DNA from: Novosphingobium sp. SG751A | GTDB lineage: Bacteria; Pseudomonadota; Alphaproteobacteria; Sphingomonadales; Sphingomonadaceae | DNA: 64,000 nucleotides | Assembly (NCBI RefSeq): GCF_013149295.1 | Contig: NZ_JABGCB010000011.1 | Coordinates: forward strand, 62,001 to 126,000 | Direction of reading: 5' to 3' | In this document: positions 45,508-55,100 of the stretch, piece by piece | Numbering within the stretch: position 1 is the stretch's first letter | Layout of the letters: each line of letters starts with the position of its first letter | The notes under the pieces: generated by a model | The model's database searches: none | Told to the model about the DNA's origin: nothing | Seen by the model: only the letters and a program-made list of their open reading frames with translations | Translations under genes and position numbers: made by a program

Positions 45508-45796
45508 CGTCCGATCCCCTTGCGACGCAAAGCGCGCCGCCAATACCTGTCCCGTAATCCATTGCCCAAGACCGCCGGGGCCGGATCGCCCCCTCAGCCC
45601 CTTGGCTACCCCCGTGTTTACTACGCGGGTTACTACCGTCCCGTTAACTTAAATTTAGGAACGATCTGCGAAGTTTTTCCCAGAAATCCCACCATGGGGT
45701 CGGGATGCGCAAATGGGGCTGGCCCGATGAAACTGGCAATTTCGCCGCGCCGGGCCGCCCGCCTTGCGCGCCCGTAAACCGATGCAGGAGCCGACC

Positions 45797-47215
45797 ATGA
45801 TCGCGCGCCGTTCTTTTTCGCTTAACGCTGCTGTGCCGCTTTCACTGACTCTGGCGCTGGCGGCCGCCACGCTGGCCCAGCCCGCGATGGCCCGCGCCAA
45901 ACCCAAGCCGCAGGCGGTCGAGGCCGCATTGACCAAGGGCGATGGCGAGCGGGGCGTTTCGCTGGCCGAAGCATCGGTGGCGCAAAGCCCGCGTGAGGCC
46001 GCCCTGCGTGCCACTTTGGGCCGGGCCTATTTGAAAAACGGGCGTTTTCAGTCGGCAACCACCGCGCTTTCCGATGCGGTGACGCTGGGCGACACCTCGG
46101 GCCGCACCCTGCTGGCGCTGGCGCTGGCCCAGATCGGCAGCGGGCAGAATGACGCCGCGCTGGCCACGCTGGAAAATGGCAACAATGTGATTCCCGTGGC
46201 CGACCTTGGCCTCGCGCTGGCCCTGGCGGGCGAAGGCGACAAGGGCAGCCTGCTGCTGGCCGATGCGCTGCGCGCGGGCGACAAGAGCGACAAGCTGCGC
46301 GCCAATCTGGGCTATGCTTATGCGTTGGCGGGCCGCTGGGCCGAGTCGCGCACGATTGTGGCGATGGACCTGCCCGCCGACAAGGTCGACGCCCGGATGA
46401 CCGAATGGGCGCAGGCCGCCCGCCCCGAAGCCAGCCGCCAGCGCGTGGCCAGCCTGCTGGGCGTCAATCTGGCGCCCGATGCGGGCCAGCCCATGCAACT
46501 GGCGTTGAACAAGAGCGAGAGCCCGGTACAGATGGCCTCGGCCGAACCCGCACCGATGGCCGCACCCATGGTGGCCGCCGCCGCGCCGGTCGAGGTCCCG
46601 GTCAAGGCCGAACCCGCCAATGCAGAGCCCGCCGCCCCGGTTGCGGCTTCCCCGATAGCGGCCAGCGAATCGGCTCCGGCCGCTGAACTGCCCGCTTTGG
46701 CCCAGACCCCTGTTTTGACCCAGAGCGAAGTGATCGCCCCGCCCGCGCCGGTGTTTCACGCCATTGCCATGCCCGCCCCGATGGCGCGCCCGGCGACCAT
46801 GGCCGTCCGCACGCCCCGCGTGAAGGCCAAGACGGCTCCTGCACTCAACATGGCCAGTGCCGAAGCGCGCAGCCCCTCGGGCACGCATGTCGTGCAACTG
46901 GGTGCATTCCTGTCGGAACAGAACGCCCTGCGCGCCAAGAAGGCCTTCTTGAGCCGCGAAAAGTCCTTTGCCGCCGCCGATGTCGAAGTGACCAAGGCCA
47001 CGGTCGAGGATCGCCAGTTCTGGCGTGTGTCGGTGCGCGGGTTCAACGCCAATGCCGCGTCGAACAAATGCGCCTCGATCCGCAAGAGCGGCGGCGCCTG
47101 TTTCGCCCATGCGGGTAATCTGCCGCAGGCGACCCCGGCCCAGCCCGCGCAGAGCAAAGGCTCGCAGGGCCGGGCTCTGGCCATGGCCACGCCCCGGACA
47201 CAGCGCGGGCGCTGA
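45797..47215 (+). CDS. TPR and SPOR-domain protein
   Basis: A 472-residue exported protein starting after GCAGGAG. Its signal peptide ends AQPAMARA, then TPR-like helical repeats (residues 45-190, LRATLGRAYLKNGRFQSATTAL) run into a long Ala/Pro linker. The SPOR domain is near residue 370-440 (HVVQLGAFLSEQNALRAKK...ASNKCASIRKSGGACF). It shares its plan with the divergent Sel1-SPOR protein: repeats, Pro-rich spacer, SPOR. The 289 bp between them has two-way promoters; nothing else stands out. Confidence 0.87.
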   Translation: MIARRSFSLNAAVPLSLTLALAAATLAQPAMARAKPKPQAVEAALTKGDGERGVSLAEASVAQSPREAALRATLGRAYLKNGRFQSATTALSDAVTLGDTSGRTLLALALAQIGSGQNDAALATLENGNNVIPVADLGLALALAGEGDKGSLLLADALRAGDKSDKLRANLGYAYALAGRWAESRTIVAMDLPADKVDARMTEWAQAARPEASRQRVASLLGVNLAPDAGQPMQLALNKSESPVQMASAEPAPMAAPMVAAAAPVEVPVKAEPANAEPAAPVAASPIAASESAPAAELPALAQTPVLTQSEVIAPPAPVFHAIAMPAPMARPATMAVRTPRVKAKTAPALNMASAEARSPSGTHVVQLGAFLSEQNALRAKKAFLSREKSFAAADVEVTKATVEDRQFWRVSVRGFNANAASNKCASIRKSGGACFAHAGNLPQATPAQPAQSKGSQGRALAMATPRTQRGR

Positions 47216-47238
47216 TCCTTCAAACCTGACGCCGTTGA

Positions 47239-47274
47239 AAAAAGGGCTGCCCCCTGTCTGGAGCAGCCCTTTTT
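47239..47274. terminator. Bidirectional terminator between SPOR gene and der
   Basis: The arms AAAAAGGGCTGC and GCAGCCCTTTTT are separated by 12 nt, with an A/T tract on each side. Located between convergent genes. Confidence 0.88.
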
Positions 47275-47275
47275 G

Positions 47276-48661
47276 TTACTTCTTAGGCGCGAAGGGATTC
47301 TTCGGCATACGCAGCGTCAAACGCACCGGCACTGCGTCAAAGCCCAATTCGCGCCGGATGCCGTTGATCAGATAGCGCTGATAAGACATCGGCAGATCGT
47401 CCAGACGGGTGCCGAACAGCACGAAGCCGGGCGGGCGGGTCTTGGCCTGGGTGATATAGCGCAGCTTGATCCGCTTGCCGCCGGGCGCGGGCGGCGGATT
47501 GGCGGCCAGCGCATCGTCGAACCAACGGTTGAGCGCGGCGGTGGGCACGCGCTTGCTCCATGCCGCGCGCAGCTTGAAGGCTGCGGCGATCATCTGGTTC
47601 AGCCCCTTGCCGGTGCGCGCCGAAACGCTCATCAGCGGCAGACCGCGCACCTGCGCCAGACCATCGTCCAGCGCCGCCTTGATACCGTTGAACAGGCCCG
47701 AGGCGTCTTCGGCCACGTCCCATTTGTTGATGGCGATCATCAACGCGCGGCCTTCTTCCAGCACCATGCTGGCGATCTTGAGATCCTGATGCTCCAGCCC
47801 GCGAGTAGCGTCGAGCAGCAGCACGACCACTTCGGCAAAGTCGATCGCGCGGCGCGCATCGGCCACCGACATGCGCTCCAGCTTTTCGACCACCAGCGCC
47901 TTTTTGCGCATACCGGCGGTGTCGATCAGGCGGACAGGACGCTCCAGATGAGTTTCCGGGTCCATCCACAACCAGTCGATGGAAATCGAATCGCGGGTAA
48001 TCCCCGCCTCCGGCCCGGTCAGCAACCGATCCTCGCCCAGCAGCGCGTTGATCAGCGTGGACTTGCCCGCATTCGGACGCCCCACGATGGCCAGCTTCAG
48101 CGGCGCGGCGTTGAGCGCATCTTCATCGTCGGGATCAAAGGGTTCGAACTCCTCCTCTTCCTCGTCGCCTTCGAAGAAGGGCAGCAGCGCCTCGAACAGG
48201 TCGCCCATGCCCTCGCCATGCTCGGCGCTGATCGGAACGGGATCGCCCATGCCCAGGCTGAAGGCCTCATACAGGCCGCCATCGCCCGCGCGCCCTTCAG
48301 CCTTGTTGGCGCAAAGGATAACCGGAACGCTCTGTTCGCGCAGCCAGCGTGCGATTTCCTCGTCCAGCGGGGTGATGCCGGCGCGGGCATCCACCACGAA
48401 CAGTGCGATATCCGCGCCTTCAAGGCTGGCCTCGGTCTGTATCCGCATCCGGCCCGGCAGGCTGGAGGGATCGTCGTCCTCCCACCCGGCGGTGTCGACA
48501 ATGGTGAAATCCAGCCCCAGCAGACTCGCCTCGCCAAAGCGGCGGTCGCGAGTCACGCCCGGCTGGTCATCCACCAGCGCGAGCTTCTTGCCCACGAGGC
48601 GGTTGAACAGGGTTGATTTGCCGACATTGGGTCGGCCAATAATGATAATCTGACGGGACAT
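47276..48661 (-). CDS. der: Ribosome-biogenesis GTPase Der (EngA)
   Basis: A 461-residue GTPase with two G domains, needed for 50S subunit assembly. The ATG at 48661 follows AGGGACA; a longer frame to 48823 has no support. The first domain has GRPNVGKST, DTAGW and NKAEG. The second has GRPNAGKST, DTAGM and NKWD. They are joined by an acidic insert (about residues 160-180, EGDEEEEEFEPFDPDDED). A KH-like C-terminal domain ends the protein. Standard length and order. Confidence 0.96.
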   Translation of the reverse strand: MSRQIIIIGRPNVGKSTLFNRLVGKKLALVDDQPGVTRDRRFGEASLLGLDFTIVDTAGWEDDDPSSLPGRMRIQTEASLEGADIALFVVDARAGITPLDEEIARWLREQSVPVILCANKAEGRAGDGGLYEAFSLGMGDPVPISAEHGEGMGDLFEALLPFFEGDEEEEEFEPFDPDDEDALNAAPLKLAIVGRPNAGKSTLINALLGEDRLLTGPEAGITRDSISIDWLWMDPETHLERPVRLIDTAGMRKKALVVEKLERMSVADARRAIDFAEVVVLLLDATRGLEHQDLKIASMVLEEGRALMIAINKWDVAEDASGLFNGIKAALDDGLAQVRGLPLMSVSARTGKGLNQMIAAAFKLRAAWSKRVPTAALNRWFDDALAANPPPAPGGKRIKLRYITQAKTRPPGFVLFGTRLDDLPMSYQRYLINGIRRELGFDAVPVRLTLRMPKNPFAPKK

Positions 48662-48849
48662 GGCATGTCCCTGCTCACAAGAACGCGCATTTGGCAAGCA
48701 AAACGGCGCATCCCAGCCCTGCCCAGCCCCTAAATGGGCCGCTTTTACCGCCGGTTTGAGCCGATAAGGGCTAATCCGGCAAAAGGTTGCCGGGTTGGTA
48801 ACCACACCTTGCGACCCCAGCATAACTTGTGGGGCGTAATCTTCCCGAT

Positions 48850-49581
48850 ATGACGAGAACGCTCATCAGCAAATCGCCGGGCAAGATCACGGCAAAGGCT
48901 TTGGCCATCGCGCTGATGGGAGTCTCGGTGTTGGGGGCTCCGATAATCGGAGCCGGGCCTGCCCATGCGGCAGGGCGCACGCAGACCGCCCCGCGCTTTG
49001 CCATCGCCTTTGTCGATCTGGCGAATCAGAATGGGCGGATCATCCCGCGCAGCCAGCAGGTCGTGGCCGCGCCGGGCAGCACTTTCCTGCAGTGCGTGCC
49101 CTATGCGCGCACGGTGTCGGGCATTCAATTACGCGGCGATGCGCATACATGGTGGGATCAGGCCGCCGGGCGCTATCAGCGCGGTTTCACCCCCCGCGTG
49201 GGCGCGGTGATGGCGTTCAAGCCCTATGGGCCGATGGTGCTGGGCCATGTGGCCACGGTCAGCCGGATACTCGATTCGCGCCGGGTGCTGCTGCGTCATG
49301 CCAACTGGAGCCCGCTGGGCGGCGAGCGCGGACAGATCGAGGATAATGTGCTGGCAACCGACGTGTCGGCGCGCGGCGACTGGAGCGAGGTGCGCGTGTG
49401 GTATCAGCCGCTGGGCGGGCTGGGTACGACGCATTGGCCGATTTCGGGCTTTATCTATAACACGCCCACCGCGCCTGTTGGCGGTACCCGCACCTATGCC
49501 GGGGCCAATCACGGCTCGGTGCTGAGCCGCTATCTGGGCGACCCCATCGGGGCGATTATCGCGGCCTATTCGCGCCGCTGA
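48850..49581 (+). CDS. Exported CHAP-domain amidase
   Basis: A 243-residue protein with a signal peptide (residues 1-40, AIALMGVSVLGAPIIGAGPAHA). The CHAP domain holds the catalytic Cys in LQCVPYAR and the His in GHVATVSRI, followed by LLRHANWSPL as in bacterial CHAP amidases. It probably cleaves peptidoglycan cross-links in the periplasm. The ATG at 48850 is chosen over a GTG 21 bp earlier. It is divergent from der and followed by a terminator. Confidence 0.87.
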   Translation: MTRTLISKSPGKITAKALAIALMGVSVLGAPIIGAGPAHAAGRTQTAPRFAIAFVDLANQNGRIIPRSQQVVAAPGSTFLQCVPYARTVSGIQLRGDAHTWWDQAAGRYQRGFTPRVGAVMAFKPYGPMVLGHVATVSRILDSRRVLLRHANWSPLGGERGQIEDNVLATDVSARGDWSEVRVWYQPLGGLGTTHWPISGFIYNTPTAPVGGTRTYAGANHGSVLSRYLGDPIGAIIAAYSRR

Positions 49582-49614
49582 AACCTGTAAGAATTCGAAG
49601 TAGCAGTCGATAGG

Positions 49615-49643
49615 AAAGGTCCGGGTTGCGCCCGGACCTTTTT
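49615..49643. terminator. Bidirectional terminator between CHAP gene and DUF3297 gene
   Basis: The arms AAAGGTCCGGG and CCCGGACCTTT with a TTGCG loop and a T-run, between convergent genes. A strong rho-independent type. Confidence 0.9.
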
Positions 49644-49653
49644 CGTTTCAGCC

Positions 49654-49962
49654 TCAGGCAGCAGCGATGGGCGGATTGTCGCCCAGATCTTCATACCACG
49701 CCTCGACCGGGCCGTTCAGCTTGATGGTCAGCGGCTGCCCCTTGCGGTCAAAGCTCTTGCCCGCCTGAACGCGCACCCAGCCTTCGGAAATCGAATATTC
49801 CTCGACATTGGTGCGCACCACGCCCTTGAAACGGATGCCAATGCCGCGCTGCAGCTTGTCCGCGTCGAAGAACGGGCTCTTGGGGTTGATGGCGAGGCGA
49901 TCGGGCGGGGTATCGCCCAGAGCGGCGCCCGATTCGGCGGGGGTGTTTTCAGTGTCAGTCAT
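49654..49962 (-). CDS. DUF3297 family protein
   Basis: A 102-residue cytosolic protein. The DUF3297 core is plain: PPDRLAINPKSPFFD, RGIGIRFKGVVRTNVEEY, SEGWVRVQAGKSFDRKG and LNGPVEAWYEDL. The family is frequent in sphingomonads and other proteobacteria and has no proven function. The N-terminal 18 residues are variable and acidic. It is divergent from the tRNA-Val gene. Confidence 0.92.
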   Translation of the reverse strand: MTDTENTPAESGAALGDTPPDRLAINPKSPFFDADKLQRGIGIRFKGVVRTNVEEYSISEGWVRVQAGKSFDRKGQPLTIKLNGPVEAWYEDLGDNPPIAAA

Positions 49963-50072
49963 GGGTGCGTGAAATAAATTGCATTACCCACTTGTCAACG
50001 CAAACAAACCCCTTTAGAGGCGCGGCTCCCGGCAACGGAGACGCTTCGATACGAAGCCGATACGAGGCCAGC

Positions 50073-50147
50073 GGGCGCGTAGCTCAGCGGTAGAGCACAC
50101 CCTTCACACGGGTGGGGTCACAGGTTCAATCCCTGTCGCGCCCACCA
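50073..50147 (+). tRNA. tRNA-Val(CAC)
   Basis: A 75-nt tRNA. The acceptor stem GGGCGCG pairs with CGCGCCC, the discriminator is A, and CCA is encoded. The anticodon stem CACCC/GGGTG encloses loop TTCACAC, giving anticodon CAC (Val GUG). The T-arm is GTTCAATC. A 10-bp AT-rich inverted repeat begins within its CCA end (50145-50178). Confidence 0.96.
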
Positions 50148-50178
50148 TAAATTCTCTTGAGCAATCGGGAATTTATGG
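50145..50178 (+). terminator. AT-rich hairpin at the tRNA-Val 3' end
   Basis: The arms CCATAAATTC and GAATTTATGG pair perfectly over 10 bp around a 14-nt loop. The left arm uses the last bases of the CCA end. It may be a tRNA trailer hairpin or the transcript end; there is no clear T-run. Confidence 0.45.
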
Positions 50179-50307
50179 ATGGATTTTGACCCGGGCCATT
50201 CCACGATCCGATATGAAACCATCGCCTCGAGCGGGACTGCGTTTGCCTGAGCGGTAGGCGGTTTTGCCCTGCGCAATTACCTATCAAAAAACTCAATCCT
50301 CATCTCC

Positions 50308-51576
50308 CTACGCGGCCACGGGCGCCGGGGCGGGTCGGGGCGGCGGCGGGGCCAGCAATTGCTCGACCAGCGCGAGCTGCTGCTTCAGGCAATTCTGCAA
50401 TTCATAGCGCGCCACCACCGTCTCGCGCGCCGCCTTGCGCAGCCGCTTGGCCAGCGCCTTGTCGTCCAACGCGCGGCAGACCGCAGCCACCAGTTGATCG
50501 CCATCGAAGAAGGGCACCAGCAGGCCGTTTTCCTCATGCCTGATCACCTCACGCACCGGGGCCGTATCGGAGGCCACCAACATGCAGCCCGCGGCCATCG
50601 CCTCAAGGCAACTCCACGACAGCACGAAAGGATAGGTCAGATAGACATGCGCCGAGGAAATCTGAAGCAACGCCATGTAGTCGGGATAGGGCAGCTTGCC
50701 CAAATAATGGACGCGCGCACCATCGCCCCCCAGATCGACCTCGGCAGCGAACTTGGCGCACCAGTCGGCATGGCCGTCGCGCGGACGCGGGCTATAGCTG
50801 ACATCGCTGCCGCCCACGATCAGCACGGTCGCGTGCGGCCGCGCGGCCAGCAGTTTCGGCAGGGCCTGCATAAAAACATGATAGCCCCGATGCGGCTCCA
50901 GATTGCGCGCGACATAGGTGATGACCTCGAACTTGCGCGTCAGCACCCGCCCATCGGGCAGTTTGAAGCCGGCCTTGGGGTCGGGCTTGGCGCGATTGGT
51001 GTCGATACCGTCAAAGATCACCGCCGTCTTGCCGCGCAGGATCGCGGGATGGCGGCTCTTCTGCCAATGCGTGGGCGAGAGCAGCACATCGGCCTGTTCA
51101 TGCGCCAGCAGCAGATTGGCATTCATCGCGCGCGCATTGAACAATCCCGCAGGCGTGACCGGAAAGATCGGATCAAAGCCGATATCGCCCCCGCGCGGCT
51201 GATAATAATATTCGGCATAGGACAAGAGCCGCGCCCCCGGCCAGATATCGCGCAGGAAAAGCCCTTCGCCCCACCCCGGATGATACAGGACCAGAGCGGG
51301 CCGCACCCCCTTCCTGGTCAGGTCGAGCGCCACCCCGGCCACCGCCCGGCCAAAGCCCGCCGCCGCCTCGAACGACCGGGCGAAAGGTTCTGGCGAGCGC
51401 TCCTTGGGCTGGGGCCGTTCATAACGCAGCGTTTCGATCCCGGCCATATCCACCCCCTTGCGACAAGTGATGAAAAAGACGCGAAACCGATCCTTCTGCT
51501 TTGCCAGAGCCATGGCCAGATAGCGGAACTGGCCCGGCATATTCTGATGAATGAAGACAATGTCCTGTACGGCCAT
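50308..51576 (-). CDS. Glycosyltransferase family 4 protein
   Basis: A 421-residue GT-B enzyme. The ATG at 51576 is preferred (AAAGGGCGG upstream); an ATG at 51615 would add 13 residues. The N-terminal domain has IHQNMPGQFRYLA. The C-terminal domain has RNLEPHRGYHVFMQALPKLL, the nucleotide-sugar-binding LSWSCLEAMAAGCMLVASDTAPVREVI and NGLLVPFFD. It has a Pro/Ala-rich tail. It is a retaining-type transferase of unknown donor and acceptor; candidates are surface polysaccharide or a surface protein, given the autotransporter genes next door. Confidence 0.87.
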   Translation of the reverse strand: MAVQDIVFIHQNMPGQFRYLAMALAKQKDRFRVFFITCRKGVDMAGIETLRYERPQPKERSPEPFARSFEAAAGFGRAVAGVALDLTRKGVRPALVLYHPGWGEGLFLRDIWPGARLLSYAEYYYQPRGGDIGFDPIFPVTPAGLFNARAMNANLLLAHEQADVLLSPTHWQKSRHPAILRGKTAVIFDGIDTNRAKPDPKAGFKLPDGRVLTRKFEVITYVARNLEPHRGYHVFMQALPKLLAARPHATVLIVGGSDVSYSPRPRDGHADWCAKFAAEVDLGGDGARVHYLGKLPYPDYMALLQISSAHVYLTYPFVLSWSCLEAMAAGCMLVASDTAPVREVIRHEENGLLVPFFDGDQLVAAVCRALDDKALAKRLRKAARETVVARYELQNCLKQQLALVEQLLAPPPPRPAPAPVAA

Positions 51577-51817
51577 AGGCTGAACCGCCCTTTCCGAATC
51601 GATCCTGCCCGTCATCGCGAATATACGCGCGCACCCGATGGAAGCGCTTGAGCGATGGACATGACGTCAAAGCCCATGATTATTATGCCTGTTTTAAACT
51701 TCGGCAATCATGGACTGAACCATAAATGATCCATTCGCACATCCCGGGATTGACGGGCCCGCCCGCCATGCCGCAATCGCGCGGCAACATCTCATTATCT
51801 GAAGGGAAGAGGGGGCC

Positions 51818-52075
51818 ATGACCGCACCATCCACCATGCCGGACCCGCAAGAACATTTCGCCCATTGCATTCAGGTGCTGGGCGGCACCACGGCGGCCTC
51901 GCGGCGGCTGGGGATAGATGAAAGGGCGCTCCGCCGCTTCATCAACGGCGAAAGGCCGATCGGCGCAGGCCTGATGCATGACACCGCCAAGGCGCTCAGC
52001 CTGATGATCGCGCAGGCAACCGAGGCCGAGGCGCGCATCACTGCCGCCTTCGGCCCCGCGCCCGACGCTTCGTAA
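51818..52075 (+). CDS. Small helix-turn-helix protein
   Basis: An 85-residue frame after GAAGAGGG. Residues 15-50 (HCIQVLGGTTAASRRLGIDERALRRFINGERPI) look like a Cro/YdaS-type helix-turn-helix with a recognition helix around ALRRFINGE. It may be a DNA-binding regulator of nearby genes. It converges with the autotransporter gene and ends at a strong palindrome. Family assignment is tentative. Confidence 0.65.
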   Translation: MTAPSTMPDPQEHFAHCIQVLGGTTAASRRLGIDERALRRFINGERPIGAGLMHDTAKALSLMIAQATEAEARITAAFGPAPDAS

Positions 52076-52082
52076 ATCCGGT

Positions 52083-52119
52083 CGTATCGGTCGGCCCTTT
52101 ATCCGGGCCGACCGATACG
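52083..52119. terminator. Hairpin between HTH gene and autotransporter 1
   Basis: A perfect 15-bp inverted repeat (CGTATCGGTCGGCCC and its complement) around a 7-nt TTTATCC loop, between convergent genes, 8 bp from either stop. GC-rich and very stable; no T-run, but its position fits a transcript end on both strands. Confidence 0.75.
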
Positions 52120-52126
52120 CCATCCA

Positions 52127-55100
52127 TCACCAGCGCAGCGCGATGCCTGCGCGCCCGGCCACGCCATGGGCCTTGCTGCCTTCAACCACATCGACCTTGG
52201 CAAAGATCGACAGGCCGCTCGTGCGTGCGCCCTGAATGCCCGCCTCGATCCGGGCCCGGCCGCCTTCCGATGCATCGGCAAAATCGACGCCCGTCCCGCC
52301 CGAGGAGAGGAGCGCATGGCCCTGACCCGACAGTTCGCCTTCCCAGCCGACGCCGACATAGGGGCGCACCACCCAGTTGGCCGACTTGGTTTCAACCCCC
52401 GCCCGCAGGCCGACCCGGCCATAGGCGCTGCCATTGTTGGTGAACTGCACCGCCATGCCGCCCGCGCCGCCGGTAAAGCCGTCCAGATCGGTATGCGTGG
52501 CCGAAATGCCCGCCGAAGGCTCGAAGAACATCGTGCCCGAACGCAGATGCGCGCCCACCTCGACATTGGCGCCATAGGTGGTGCCGTTGAACGAAGGCGC
52601 CGAGGCAAGGCCGTTGAAGTTGTAATTCACGCTGAAGCGATCAACCTTGACCAGCACGTTGGCATAGAGCCCTTCCTGCGAGAGCAGCCGCAGATAGGCG
52701 CCGACATTGCCGCCCTTGATCTTGATCTGGTCGCTCGTGGCGTTCAGCCTGCCGGTCTGTTCGCCATAGCCGCCCGTCAGGCCCACGCCCCAGCTCTCGC
52801 GGCCCAGTTGATAGCCGATCTGGACGCCCTGCCAGGTGTTGCGAATGTCCAGATTGGGGTTGAAGCCAACCGATTTGCCCAGCACGGTCAGATTATAGAC
52901 CGGCGCCGATTTGTCGGTCTGGCCGCCGCCATAGACCTGCATCCACATCGAATTGCCCCGCGACAGATCGGTGGCGCGAACCTGTTCGGCCCATGTGTCG
53001 CCCGACCGGCGCCAGAACTTCTGGGCCTGGGCCGCGGTGCGCACCAATTCAAACGCCGCCGCCGAGGGCAAGCCGACAAGGTTCCAGTTCGACCCGGAAT
53101 CCTGCGCCAGCACATATTGGACAAAGCCCTTGTTGATCGGCCCTCCCTGCAGCGCATAGGCCCCTGACGAGGACGCGCCATTGGTGACCACGCGGATGCC
53201 GTTGAAATTGAACTGTCCCGCCTGCGCGGCGCCAAGGTCGTTGATGACGATGGTGGTGGTGCCGCCGCTGGCCCCGGTGGTACGCAGCATGTCGGCGCTT
53301 TGCGCAGCGCTGACGCCCACGGCCGCCACGCCCAGATTGGCGTCCAGCACCAGCTTGCCCGAGGCGCCCGTCACTGCCGCCCCGCCCACATCCAGCACAT
53401 CGCCCGTATGGCCATTGGCCAGCGAGATCGTGCCGCTGTTGGTGATCGAGGTCAGGTTGAGGAAACGGGCGGTGGAGGCCGCGACCGCCGCCGGGTTGAT
53501 ATTGATCGTGCCCGAATTGTTCAGCGTCGATGTGCCGCCAAAGGTGGTGTCACCGCCAAAGGCGTTCCATGTGCCGCTGTTGCTCACGGTATTGCCCGCG
53601 CTCGACAGCGTCATATAGCCGTTGATCGTGCCCTTGTTGACCAGCGTGACCGCCCCGCCCGACAGCAGCACGGCGGCATTGTTGCCAGCGCCCACAATGC
53701 CCGACAGGGTGACGCTTTGGCCCCCGGCGGCGGCCGAACTGATGCCTGCCGTCGCGCCCGTGATCGTGGCCGAGGTCGCCGCGCTGCCCAGATTGATCGT
53801 GGCCGTGCCCCCGGTGTTGATGCTCAGGCCCGCCCCGGTGCTGCTGCTGGTCGCGCCGCCATCGGCCAGATTGACCGTGACATTGCCGCCCGTCGATGAA
53901 ACGGCAATCGCGTTCGCGCCCGTGGCGGTGGTGGTTTTGGCCGCAATGGTGATCGCGCCCGTCCCGCTGTTGGCATAAATGCCGCGCCCGCCGGTGGCCC
54001 CGGTGGTGGTGGCGTTGATGCCAATCGTCCCGGCCCCGGTGTTGACCGCGCTGATCGCATCGCCGCCCGCCGCGCTCACCGTGGTCGAGGTGATCGCCAC
54101 CGCACCGCCTGCCCCGGTCGCATCAATGCCCTTGCCCGCCGCTGTGGTCAGGTTCCAGTTGGCGATGGTGATCGGCCCCGCGCCGGTGGCCACGATGCCC
54201 TCGCTGCCGCTGCCCGAAACGGCAATGGTGGCGTTGTTGGTGATCGTGCCCGCGCCATTGGTGGTGGCCAGAACCACGCCATGCGCGCCCGCGCCCGTGG
54301 TGGTCACGCCGCCCGTATGCGACGCAGAACCCAGTGTGAGGCCGGCCGCGCCGCTTTCCGATCCGGTGATCGCAATGCCGGTCGATCCCGCGCCGGTGGT
54401 GCTCACCGACTGGATCGTTGCGGCAATCGTGCCGGTGGTGCCTGCCGCATTGCTCTGGGCCAGATTGACGCCGATGGTGGCGGGCCCGGTGGTGGCGACC
54501 GTGTTCAACGTGGCGCTGATCGCCCCGCTGGTGCCGGTCTGGGTCAGGCTGACGCCATTGCCGCCCGTGGCCGAATTGGCCGTGATGCCGGCCGCATCGA
54601 TCAACGTGATCGCGCCATTGCCCGAAAGCGAGACGCCATTGGCCGTCGCGCCCGTCGAGGTGGCCGAAACCGTGCCCAACGTCACATTCTGCGCGCCGGT
54701 CTGGCCAGTGCTGTAAACGCCGTAGGCATCGCCCGCGCTGGTAACAGTCACATCTGGCGGATCGATGGTCAGGCCCGCGCCATTGACCGCCGAAATGCCA
54801 TAGGCCGCACCCGTATTGGCCGCCGCCTTGATCAGGATGCCCGCCGGAACATTCACGGTGGTCATGCCCGTCGCGCCCGACAGGTCCAGCCCATAGGCAT
54901 TGCCCGCGCCCGTCGCCGTCGCGGTCACCGCCTTGGCCACCGAAACCGTGACATCAGCCCCGTTCAGCACCTGAATGCCGGTGGCCACACCCGAACTGTT
55001 GCTGACCGTGACCGTATCGGCGGCGGTGATCGCCACCGATCCGCTGGCCAGACGGCTGCGCAAGCCATAGGCTTCAGCATTGGCGCCGCTGACGGTGACA

